This document shows positions 16,235 through 23,775 of a DNA stretch of 64,000 nucleotides, in pieces. Both the position numbers and the translations under genes were made by a program. Origin of the DNA: Paenibacillus tuaregi (GTDB lineage Bacteria; Bacillota; Bacilli; Paenibacillales; Paenibacillaceae); NCBI RefSeq assembly GCF_900086655.1, contig NZ_LT575476.1:3858543-3922542 (forward strand). The letters run 5' to 3'. Within the stretch, counting starts at the first letter, position 1. Each line of letters starts with the position of its first letter. A model generated the notes under the pieces. The model did not search any database. It saw only the letters and a list, made by a program, of their open reading frames with translations, and was not told the origin of the DNA.

Positions 16235-16300
16235 ATGATGTCTCATGACAATTTCACAATAACTCATGTTCATTTCCATGCAAAGACAGTGATTTGGTGA
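16235..16300 (+). CDS. Possible 21-residue small protein
   Basis: A short frame (MMSHDNFTITHVHFHAKTV..., His-rich) begins 36 bases after the methylase stop, behind a good AAAAGGAG site. It overlaps a perfect 11-bp inverted repeat (16274-16284 / 16303-16313), so the sequence could instead be an RNA structure or operator. No homologue is known to me. Confidence 0.3.
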   Translation: MMSHDNFTITHVHFHAKTVIW

Positions 16301-16313
16301 TATTTGCATGGAA
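16274..16313. repeat. Perfect 11-bp inverted repeat after the cfr-like gene
   Basis: TTCCATGCAAA (16274-16284) pairs with TTTGCATGGAA (16303-16313) across an 18-base loop. There is no T run, so a terminator is unlikely; an operator for the next gene is possible. Confidence 0.5.
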
Positions 16314-16381
16314 TAACATCATCACCAATCATGCTGGCTTTGCTGCTTGAAATATTATAAATATTCAAGGAGTGAGTCTAC

Positions 16382-16645
16382 ATGAGATATATCAACGCTA
16401 ATGCAATTCTCCCCAAAGAATTGGTTGAACAATTGCAAATTTTTGTACAAGGTGAATACCTCTATATTCCAGCAGTGAAAGAGCATCATAAGCAGTGGGG
16501 GGAATTATCCGGTTTCCGGGAGGAGATTGATAGACGAAATCGTGACATAATACAGGCATACTCTTCGGGTACTTCCATTCAAGAACTTGCAGACTCTTAC
16601 TGCCTTTCTGTTTATGCTATCCGAAAAATAATTTATAACAAATAA
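16382..16645 (+). CDS. CD3324 family protein (Mor-like DNA-binding)
   Basis: An 87-residue protein of the CD3324 family. It opens MRYINANAILPKELVEQLQI, and QGEYLYIPAVKEH sits at residues 26-38. A C-terminal helix-turn-helix, SIQELADSYCLSVYAIRKII, resembles the Mor activator C-terminus. It is likely a small DNA-binding regulator; the target is unknown. The ribosome site AAGGAG lies about 10 bases ahead of ATG 16382. It follows the methylase on the same strand and ends in a terminator. Confidence 0.75.
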   Translation: MRYINANAILPKELVEQLQIFVQGEYLYIPAVKEHHKQWGELSGFREEIDRRNRDIIQAYSSGTSIQELADSYCLSVYAIRKIIYNK

Positions 16646-16667
16646 CAAGCGCAGGCGTAAGAGTCTT

Positions 16668-16707
16668 GCCACCACATGTCCATCTCTAGGGCTGCGGTGG
16701 CTTTTTT
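16668..16707 (+). terminator. Terminator of the CD3324-family gene
   Basis: The stem GCCACC / GGTGGC is followed by TTTTTT. Confidence 0.7.
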
Positions 16708-16753
16708 ATTTGGTCATGTTAAATCAAACTGTTGAGCTCTCATTTCTTGTTTA

Positions 16754-17200
16754 TTATTTTGAAATGTCAATTATAAAAGAAGTAATCTCCTTAATTTTGG
16801 TTTTGTTTAAACTGCTATTGAAACGGTAGATATTGCAGAAAGCGTAGCTAATATTGCCTTCGAGGTTTAGAATGCCATTTACCGAACCAGAATAACCATG
16901 CGTTATTATATTGCTGATCACTAACTCCACTGGCTTTTTGTCAATCAGTTTTTCAAGCATTTTGAAAACTTGATCCCTACCTTGTAATACATGGCTACCG
17001 ATAAAATTCCATTTGATTTCTTCTATGATCTTCTCCATGATAAAGCCTCTATCGTTGCAAACAAAGGCAACATTAAACGCTCTAAGTAATTCTTTTTTAG
17101 GTGCGTTTCCACAATCTTCTGCACAAATAATTTTCACTTGTTCGCCTCGAATATTGTCCTCCGACATACTCTCCATGCCCCCATTCAAAGGTATAATCAT
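16754..17200 (-). CDS. SnoaL/NTF2-like fold protein
   Basis: A protein of up to 148 residues. VKIICAEDCGNAPKKELLRA, FNVAFVCNDRGFI and a late ELVISNIITHGYSGSVNG strand fit a small NTF2-like family common in Bacillales with the same AEDCGNAPKK opening. Enzymatic function is unknown. The start is uncertain: ATG 17200 lacks a ribosome site, and internal ATGs at about 17176 or 17167 are possible. It is oriented against its neighbours. Confidence 0.65.
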   Translation of the reverse strand: MIIPLNGGMESMSEDNIRGEQVKIICAEDCGNAPKKELLRAFNVAFVCNDRGFIMEKIIEEIKWNFIGSHVLQGRDQVFKMLEKLIDKKPVELVISNIITHGYSGSVNGILNLEGNISYAFCNIYRFNSSLNKTKIKEITSFIIDISK

Positions 17201-17408
17201 CGATCATAATAATACGCAGTTCCATGCATTTCTTCAATCGACTATGGGACTGCTGACGTTCTGGATATGGTTAATACCCTTCATAGGCCGCTCAGGTTAT
17301 ACCAAACAGCACAGAACCATTTTGTGTATAGTTTCATTGATTTCTATCTGTTACCTTTAATCTAAAGGTTTCTTCTAAAATGTCATAGTGTAAACGGAGG
17401 TTTTCATA

Positions 17409-17504
17409 ATGGATGCAATTGTAAATATACTAAGAGCGGCGTCGACCCAACAAGCTTTCTTATATAATCAAGCTTTTACTGTGATGAGAGTACCTATACC
17501 GTAA
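17409..17504 (+). CDS. Leader frame ahead of the L4 paralogue
   Basis: ATG 17409 is preceded by CGGAGG at a normal distance and opens a 31-residue frame (MDAIVNILRAAS ... VMRVPIP). It ends 26 bases before the L4 start. Its last codons form a 10-bp stem (17470-17479 with 17501-17510, one G-U pair). By analogy with resistance-gene leaders it may sense stalled ribosomes; this is inference. Confidence 0.5.
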   Translation: MDAIVNILRAASTQQAFLYNQAFTVMRVPIP

Positions 17505-17530
17505 AAGTTTAGGATCTGGAGGAGAAAATA

Positions 17531-18154
17531 TTGTTGAAAGTCACTCTTTTTAACATGGAAGGCATTGATGTTGGTGAAATGGAACTTGAAGAATCTATCT
17601 TCGGCATTAATCCCAATGAATCGGTTATGCATGATGCAGTTATAAATTATCTGGCCAATCTTCGAAGTGGAACACAGTCATCTTTAACACGTGGTGAAGT
17701 TAGAGGCGGCGGCAGCAAACCGTATAAACAGAATAAAATTGATAGATCCAGAGCAGGTTCCATTCGTATGCCGCATTGGCGTGGTGGAGGAGTTGTGTTT
17801 GCACCTAAACCTCGTGATTACAGCTACAAACTCAACAAAAAGGTAAAGCGGCTCGCTATAAAATCTGCATTGTCCAGCAAAGTAATGAACAAAGAATTCA
17901 TTGTCGTCGACGAAATCAAGTTAGACAATTACAGGACAAAGTCTATTGTAGCTATGCTTAATGCTCTTGGAGCAGATAAAAAGGTACTGATTGTTACACC
18001 TTTCATAGATAACTTTATTATTAAGAGTTCCAATAACATCCCTGGTGTAGAAACCACCGTAGCTGATTCCATAAATGTATACAATGTCCTGAATTGTGAT
18101 CAATTAATAATTGCTAAAGAAGCTGTTACTAGGATAACGGAAATGTACTCGTAA
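17531..18154 (+). CDS. rplD-like: Ribosomal protein L4 paralogue with altered tunnel loop
   Basis: A full-length (207-residue) L4 homologue outside the S10 operon: no L3, L23 or L2 genes flank it. The family core is intact (EVRGGG, GSIRMPHWRGGGVVF, YSYKLNKKVKRLAIKSALSSK). The extended loop that lines the exit tunnel differs: canonical KPWRQKGTGRARQGS is KPYKQNKIDRSRAGS here (residues 63-77). Lys68 and Gly-Thr-Gly 69-71 become Asn and Lys-Ile-Asp. Changes at this tip (69GTG71 in Streptococcus pneumoniae, K63 in Escherichia coli) cause macrolide resistance. The start is TTG 17531 with GGAGGAG 7 bases upstream. It could replace the normal L4 under drug stress. Confidence 0.88.
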   Translation: MLKVTLFNMEGIDVGEMELEESIFGINPNESVMHDAVINYLANLRSGTQSSLTRGEVRGGGSKPYKQNKIDRSRAGSIRMPHWRGGGVVFAPKPRDYSYKLNKKVKRLAIKSALSSKVMNKEFIVVDEIKLDNYRTKSIVAMLNALGADKKVLIVTPFIDNFIIKSSNNIPGVETTVADSINVYNVLNCDQLIIAKEAVTRITEMYS

Positions 18155-18868
18155 GGAAGGATAATATTGTTGGATCTGCATCGCCATAACTCCTATGCAG
18201 AGCGATGGCCTAAATATAGCTTTGTTATTTTAACTGCGAATAACATCAAATAAAAAAGGTTTGTACTAATATGTAATATAATCCCACGTTCCTAAATTAA
18301 GAATCCCGTTAAGCACCGGCTGGCAAAAAACTTGCACGTATAGTTAAACAGGAACGCATATATTACTATGATAAGGGCAATCAACTTCCAGAAGTACATC
18401 AAATGCAAGAAGGACTTTGAGATGTGCATATCATACTTTCCTTTTGTATCGCTCTTAACTAAGCTTATTGTTAAATGGTCCGGTATCTATAGTACTAATG
18501 TTAGAGTATTAATTTCGGCAAATACCTATGAACTTGTTATAGAACAGCTTTCAAGAATCTAGCCTTGCTAAGCCCGGTAAATGCGTCTTTATTGGGTATT
18601 ATAGTGAATGGAGTCAATTATTTGTCTTTAAGAAAAACTAAAATAAAATTGATCGTTTTCTGATAGAAGTTATATATTCCATGTAGTCAGAAACAGCAAG
18701 AAGGTTTATAATTGTGGGTTTCTGAGCTTCGCAAATATTCTTAACCTTTAATAGAGGAAATTAAACTTTCTTGGGTTGCACTCCGATTAATCCATGAACG
18801 TTCTTGAATCAGCATGAAATTAACAATATTGCGTTTTGTTTGGACAACGATTAAAGATGCTTACTTCA
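18155..18868. other. Gap between L4 paralogue and lyase operon
   Basis: About 700 bases without a convincing gene. A 28-codon TTG-started frame at 18167-18253 has an AAGGAAGG site, and a 64-codon frame at 18368-18562 lacks one; neither resembles a known protein. The stretch is AT-rich and may be decayed DNA. Confidence 0.5.
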
Positions 18869-18869
18869 A

Positions 18870-18913
18870 AAATGGCAGCCCCTCCCCAAGTTAGGGGTAA
18901 AAGGCTGCCATTT
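18870..18913 (-). terminator. Terminator of the lyase operon
   Basis: The minus-strand stem AAATGGCAGCC / GGCTGCCATTT, with an inner CCCC/GGGG pairing, is followed by a T run. It marks the original end of the PL8 operon, beyond the decayed SLH segment. Confidence 0.75.
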
Positions 18914-18935
18914 ATACGACTAAAAATTTCCCCCG

Positions 18936-19205
18936 CTTCCGCCCGGGACGCAGTACCGTTCGGAACGAACTTATTGTCGCCGCGGCCATTCACGATGCTT
19001 AGTTTGCGGACCGCCTCAATCGCGCCTTTCGCCTACTTCGGGATGTCGTTATCGTCCGCGAAGCCGATCGTTGCGCCTGCTTCGGCAGACAGTTTAAGCG
19101 TTTTAGCGATCATCGCTGCCATTTCCGCCCAGGTAATGACGGCATTCGGCTTGAACGTTCCATCCGGATAGCCGCTGACAAGCTTCATGCCCGCCGCGCT
19201 CAGGA
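18936..19205 (-). pseudogene. Decayed SLH (S-layer homology) tail of the PL8 lyase
   Basis: In a frame shifted from the lyase, the minus strand reads MKLVSGYPDGTFKPNAVITW, then FADDNDIPK, a TAG stop at 19035-19033 where Trp is expected, and on in frame to VNGRGDNKFVPNGTASRAEA. These are two SLH repeats that once anchored the enzyme to secondary cell-wall polymer. A frameshift near 19205-19216 and the nonsense codon both cut them off. Confidence 0.8.
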
Positions 19206-22200
19206 TGGCGCTCTTTGCCCAATGTCTGTGTACGATGGCGCCGGCTCGTTCGGTTCGCCGCTTTCGTCTTTCTTCTCGCCAACAACCATGACCGATTTTA
19301 TAACTGAAGTATCATTGCCATTGCTTGAGCCGCTGCCGCTGACCGGTGTCCCCGGTCGAGGATCCTTTGGCGTCTCCGGCTGTGAAGCCTTTGGTGTCGC
19401 CATCACGGCGTTGGAGAACTTGCTCTCTCCACCCGCTCCCACGGCTTTCACTGAGAACGCATAGCTCGTTCCGTTCGTCAGACCGGTGACGGTGATTGGG
19501 TTGTCCGAACCCTCGGCCATCGCAACAGCTTCTCCGTTTGCCCGCGCGGTGACCTTATAGCCTGTAATTTCGCTTCCGCCGGAATGGATTGGCGCGGCAA
19601 AGCTCACCTCAGCGGACCCGTCATGACCGACGGCATGCACACCGGCAGGTGCGTCCGGGACAGTAGCAAGAGCCGAATACACTTTAAATTCCCAGAGCGA
19701 GTAGCCGTATTTGGTTCCTCTTTTCGTACCATACATCCGAACGTATCTCGCATTCACGGGTTCGAAGGAGATTCTATCGATTCCGCCGTCTCCGGTTGTG
19801 GTACTGTAAACTGTAGTCCAATTCGTCGCGTCGTCGGAAACTTGGATTTGGTAAGCTTCGCCATACGCGTCTTCCCAATGTAGAGCGACCTCCTGGATGG
19901 ATTGGCTAGTGCCAAGGTCGACATAGATCCACTGCGGATCGGAATAGTTAGATCCCCAACGGGTGCTAAGTGAGCCATCGACTGCATAGCCGGGTCCTAC
20001 GTTCGCGGCTCTGGACGAGCTTGCCGCTACCGTCTTGCCTTCGGCAAGATTGGGTGGTACTGCCTCATACACATTGAATTCATAAAGCGAATAGCCGTTT
20101 CCGGTACCCTGCTCAACCCCTTGCATACGAACATACCTGGCACTGACCGGACTGAAAGAAATATCTTCGATTCCGCCTTTACCCGTCGTCGTTGAGTAAA
20201 CATCGCTCCAGGTGACGGCGTCGTTCGATACTTGAATTTTATAACTCTTCCCGTATGCCTTCTCCCAATTTAACCTAACTTTATTAATCAAAAATTGATT
20301 TTGCAAATCAACATAAATCCATTCATGATCCGAATCGTTGGAACTCCAATACGAAGTTCTGTAAAGATCCGTAGCCTTCGAGGCAGATAGGTTGCCTTTG
20401 CTGGATGAAGCGGTCGCACCTTTATCGTAAGCAAGATCGAATCCGCTGTCGTCGATGGAGGCTCCCTCATTCAAAGTCATGCTTCGGCCTGTGAACGTAT
20501 CCTTGCCGAGCGTAAAGCTTGTCGTGGATGTTTCTCCGTTTCGATCCAGCGTCACATTCACTTTAATCCCCGGTGTTTCGGGATTGGCGACCGAAATACG
20601 GACAGGTGCAGAAGACTCGTCAACGATAACCATGGCGGGTTGATCTACTGAGACCATCAAACCGTCTCTCACCGTTACCGATCCGGGTTGATAAAACAGC
20701 AATTCCACAATCCCCAGAGACTTATGCCGGACAGCCTGGACAGACGAAGTATTCGAAAGAATACTTATCGGGTTATCACTCGCGTAGCTGCCGACCTCTT
20801 GGGAGGTTTTGTTTGGCAGTACGATATATTGATAGGAAGCGTTTGTGGGTTTCACGCCATGATCGAGCCAAATCGAAAAAATCGGCTTGGTCATCGCCTC
20901 CGTTGAACTTCCCGAGATGACATCGCTCCATTTTCCGGTTTTCGTCTCCCGTTTTACTTGAAAATCCGTTGGAGTTGGGAATATATAGCCGATATGGTCG
21001 TTATAGGCCCAGCGTCCGCCCGTTTGCATCGTTCCGTCTGCTATCGGATTGCCGTCTACGAGAACTTCGCCTGTCGCCTGACTTTGGTTCAATGTCGTGT
21101 GGATCGGCGCGGTATTTGTCGAAGTGATTCCTGCACCAAGCGCCACCATTTCATCATCGAAAAAGAAGTAGCCCTTCTTTCCACTTGTATTCAACTTGTT
21201 AAAATCAAATGCGGTGGCTCCATAATGCTCGTTTGTCACTCCGCCTACAAACGTTTTGGGATTGTTGAAATTCCCGTCTTTCGTGAGTGCGTACGGGGCC
21301 GTCGTACCGGGAACATGGGCCCAGTCCATCAACGGGTACACGGGTCTGTACTCGTCGCCGGTTCTCTGAATGGCGGTGGCTCCTTGCGGCGTCCAGTATA
21401 ACAGGTTATATCCGCTGGGATTAATCGTTCTCCATTCGCCGCCTTTGACCGTGCTGGAAGACATCTTGACCGTAATTCCGTAGTCATTTCGCATATGGGA
21501 GGAGACAAGCGTCTGCCATTGTGTCATATTGCTCTTGTCCAGTCCGTTGCTCGTGTTCGTGCCGACCCGGCGAATATTGTCAAGGAAACTGGCAAACTCC
21601 GCAGCCCGCTTCGGATTGGCCGCCTGCATCCATTGCATCGGATCTTCATAGAAAGTCAGAGCTGCGCTCGTATAACCCGGCCAATCTGGTCCATTCATCC
21701 CCATGCCCAAATCGGCAACATCGCCTTTCACGAGATACCGGGTACCGTCCAACAAGTAGGAAGATAACGAATCAATCGCCGCTTCACTGAACGAGAACGC
21801 GGTGCCCGAGGTAATGTAGGCCCAGAATGACATATCTCTGGCAAAGCTTCTTCCATAACCGGTCGTATAATTCGTTTTGCCATGCATGAAAAAAGACATG
21901 TCCGACTGAATTCCCGTCACCGTCGTCGTCACATTCGACAGTACGTTAAACGCATTCACGGCGTTCCGGACGATCCGGGCATCTTCCAGCAATAAGCCGC
22001 GGTACATATAATTTTGATTGTACCAGGACGAATTGGCTCCATCGATCGTGTGAGGGCTGCTGTCTAACGTGCCAATTATATTGGAGACTTGCGTTGTGGT
22101 TAAATAGCCTTCACATAGAAGCGCGATTTTTCCCAACCTTAATTGTTTGCCGATTCCGGTCTCCCACCAGTTAGTTGAAGTCGGCTTTACCGTGAACCAA

Positions 22201-22649
22201 TAATCCAGCGCCTTTTGAATACCAGCTAACAGCGTTTCACTATGATAATTTGGATCATTGGGGTCGGCAAACGCCTGCGCCATCGACTGCATCCGGTCTA
22301 AGGCAAGGTAGGGCGACCAACCTCTCCCATTAGCGGCGGAAGTTGTACTCGCGTAATCGACATCCCCCCAGCTTCCATTCGGGTTTTGATTGGATAAATA
22401 AGTACCTGCCTGTGATTTGAAGGTCCATTCGACCCGACCGTTTGTTCCGTCATTTATGATATCTGTGGAGATGTAAAAATCAACCATGCGCTTTTTCATC
22501 ATTTTCATATCAGCGATCTCTTGAGAAGCATTCGTCTCCTCGAAAGTGTTCGCCGATACAAGTGAGTATAAAAATAGGGAAGACATCATTGAACAAACAA
22601 TAACAAGACAAATCCACCTTTTTACAAACCTTTGCCTTGGGTTAGCCAT
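19200..22649 (-). CDS. Polysaccharide lyase family 8 with discoidin and FN3 domains; SLH anchor lost
   Basis: A secreted lyase of about 1149 residues. After a signal peptide (IVCSMMSSLFLYSLVSA) comes the PL8 alpha/alpha-barrel with WWETGIG, GANSSWYNQN, and the catalytic-type His/Tyr region FFMHGKTNYTTGYGRSFARD, then the beta-sandwich part. Two F5/8-type C (discoidin) domains (about 740-870 and 875-1000), one fibronectin III domain and a Gly/Ser linker follow. PL8 enzymes cleave hyaluronan, chondroitin or xanthan side chains by beta-elimination. The frame ends at a premature TGA at the start of the SLH region. ATG 22649 has AAGGAGG 9 bases upstream. The GH130 partner favours a mannose-containing substrate such as xanthan. 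Confidence 0.88.
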   Translation of the reverse strand: MANPRQRFVKRWICLVIVCSMMSSLFLYSLVSANTFEETNASQEIADMKMMKKRMVDFYISTDIINDGTNGRVEWTFKSQAGTYLSNQNPNGSWGDVDYASTTSAANGRGWSPYLALDRMQSMAQAFADPNDPNYHSETLLAGIQKALDYWFTVKPTSTNWWETGIGKQLRLGKIALLCEGYLTTTQVSNIIGTLDSSPHTIDGANSSWYNQNYMYRGLLLEDARIVRNAVNAFNVLSNVTTTVTGIQSDMSFFMHGKTNYTTGYGRSFARDMSFWAYITSGTAFSFSEAAIDSLSSYLLDGTRYLVKGDVADLGMGMNGPDWPGYTSAALTFYEDPMQWMQAANPKRAAEFASFLDNIRRVGTNTSNGLDKSNMTQWQTLVSSHMRNDYGITVKMSSSTVKGGEWRTINPSGYNLLYWTPQGATAIQRTGDEYRPVYPLMDWAHVPGTTAPYALTKDGNFNNPKTFVGGVTNEHYGATAFDFNKLNTSGKKGYFFFDDEMVALGAGITSTNTAPIHTTLNQSQATGEVLVDGNPIADGTMQTGGRWAYNDHIGYIFPTPTDFQVKRETKTGKWSDVISGSSTEAMTKPIFSIWLDHGVKPTNASYQYIVLPNKTSQEVGSYASDNPISILSNTSSVQAVRHKSLGIVELLFYQPGSVTVRDGLMVSVDQPAMVIVDESSAPVRISVANPETPGIKVNVTLDRNGETSTTSFTLGKDTFTGRSMTLNEGASIDDSGFDLAYDKGATASSSKGNLSASKATDLYRTSYWSSNDSDHEWIYVDLQNQFLINKVRLNWEKAYGKSYKIQVSNDAVTWSDVYSTTTGKGGIEDISFSPVSARYVRMQGVEQGTGNGYSLYEFNVYEAVPPNLAEGKTVAASSSRAANVGPGYAVDGSLSTRWGSNYSDPQWIYVDLGTSQSIQEVALHWEDAYGEAYQIQVSDDATNWTTVYSTTTGDGGIDRISFEPVNARYVRMYGTKRGTKYGYSLWEFKVYSALATVPDAPAGVHAVGHDGSAEVSFAAPIHSGGSEITGYKVTARANGEAVAMAEGSDNPITVTGLTNGTSYAFSVKAVGAGGESKFSNAVMATPKASQPETPKDPRPGTPVSGSGSSNGNDTSVIKSVMVVGEKKDESGEPNEPAPSYTDIGQRAPS

Positions 22650-22696
22650 TCTCATGCTCCTCCTTGAAGAAGGCAGCAAATACTGCCCTCCATCTT

Positions 22697-23743
22697 TCAA
22701 AAGAATGTATTATATATATCCTCCAAGGGGATGTCCACGACAGCCATCACTTCGTCCGCGGCACCATAATACATGCGGATCATTTGATCTAATAAAATGG
22801 CTCCGCACGAAAACACGACCCCGCCGAAAAATCCATTCACCTCATAGGCGGTTTCCGGCTCCAATACGGGTACATGGGATCTTGCTATTACCTTGGCCGG
22901 ATTGTTCAAGTCGAGCAGCACCGCCCCCATACAATAGCGATGCTTGCTGTCCGCGCCGTGGTACAGCGCAAGCCAGCCGCGATCGGTTCGAATCGGCACC
23001 GCGCCGCCGCCCATTCGAGCCGAATCCCAGCCTTGTTCGCTTAGCCCCATCAGGAAGCGATGGTTCCCCCAATGGTCAAGATCGGGCGATTCGGCGATCC
23101 ATATCTCGGGAGAACCGAACGATTTCGGCACCGGACGGTGCAATGCGTAGTATTTGCCGTTAATTTTCTCCGGGAATATCATGACGTCCTTATTTTCGGG
23201 AGCGAATATAAGCCCGTGACGCTTGAATGTTCGAAAATCCCGGGTCTCCGCCAGGCCAACGCCAACGCCGCGAGCGGAGGCGGAGCTGTAAGTGACATAA
23301 TACATGTCCCCGATTTGGGTCACGCGCGGATCTTCAATCCCCCACGCTTCCAAAGCGTGTTCCGGAAATAAGGCCGGCTGAGGCTCGATGTCGAAATGAA
23401 CGCCATCCTTACTTCGCGCCACCCGCAGATGGGATAAGGATGTGAGCATGACCGTTCGTCCGTCCCTTGCAACGAAGCGCGAGTCGGAGAAATCATAGCT
23501 CGGATCGGCCTTGTCGTAGCGCTCTATAAGTACATCGGTGCCCGCTTCGTTAAGCCGGGGGACGAGTACTTCGTCTTCCCGGTCCGATACCGGCGCTTCC
23601 GAAACGCGCAGCAACAGAATAATTTCATCCCGTACTTGCGCGACGCCTGCATTAAACGCTCCAAGCACTCGAAAGTTGGGACGGGAGGGTGCAACGTCCT
23701 GGGCCCGTATAACAGGATTTTGCGTACAGCGTTTTACGTTCAT
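22697..23743 (-). CDS. GH130 mannoside phosphorylase/hydrolase
   Basis: A 348-residue five-bladed beta-propeller enzyme of glycoside hydrolase family 130, cytoplasmic with no signal peptide. Typical features are FNAGVAQVRDEIILLLRV, GIEDPRVTQ with the catalytic Asp, HRPVPKSFGSPEIW, ARMGGGAVPI, LALYHGAD and YYGAADEVMAVV. GH130 members act on beta-mannosides, mostly by phosphorolysis. The gene lies 48 bases upstream of the PL8 lyase start and 33 bases downstream of the binding-protein stop, so it belongs to the same operon. The phosphate-binding residues were not checked, so hydrolase versus phosphorylase is open. Confidence 0.9.
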   Translation of the reverse strand: MNVKRCTQNPVIRAQDVAPSRPNFRVLGAFNAGVAQVRDEIILLLRVSEAPVSDREDEVLVPRLNEAGTDVLIERYDKADPSYDFSDSRFVARDGRTVMLTSLSHLRVARSKDGVHFDIEPQPALFPEHALEAWGIEDPRVTQIGDMYYVTYSSASARGVGVGLAETRDFRTFKRHGLIFAPENKDVMIFPEKINGKYYALHRPVPKSFGSPEIWIAESPDLDHWGNHRFLMGLSEQGWDSARMGGGAVPIRTDRGWLALYHGADSKHRYCMGAVLLDLNNPAKVIARSHVPVLEPETAYEVNGFFGGVVFSCGAILLDQMIRMYYGAADEVMAVVDIPLEDIYNTFF

Positions 23744-23775
23744 GTAAGATACCTCTTTCCGTCTTTCAATGATTG

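Noticed and set aside
18368-18562. 64-codon frame downstream of the L4 paralogue
   Set aside because: No ribosome site, no recognisable domain, in AT-rich DNA where such frames arise by chance.
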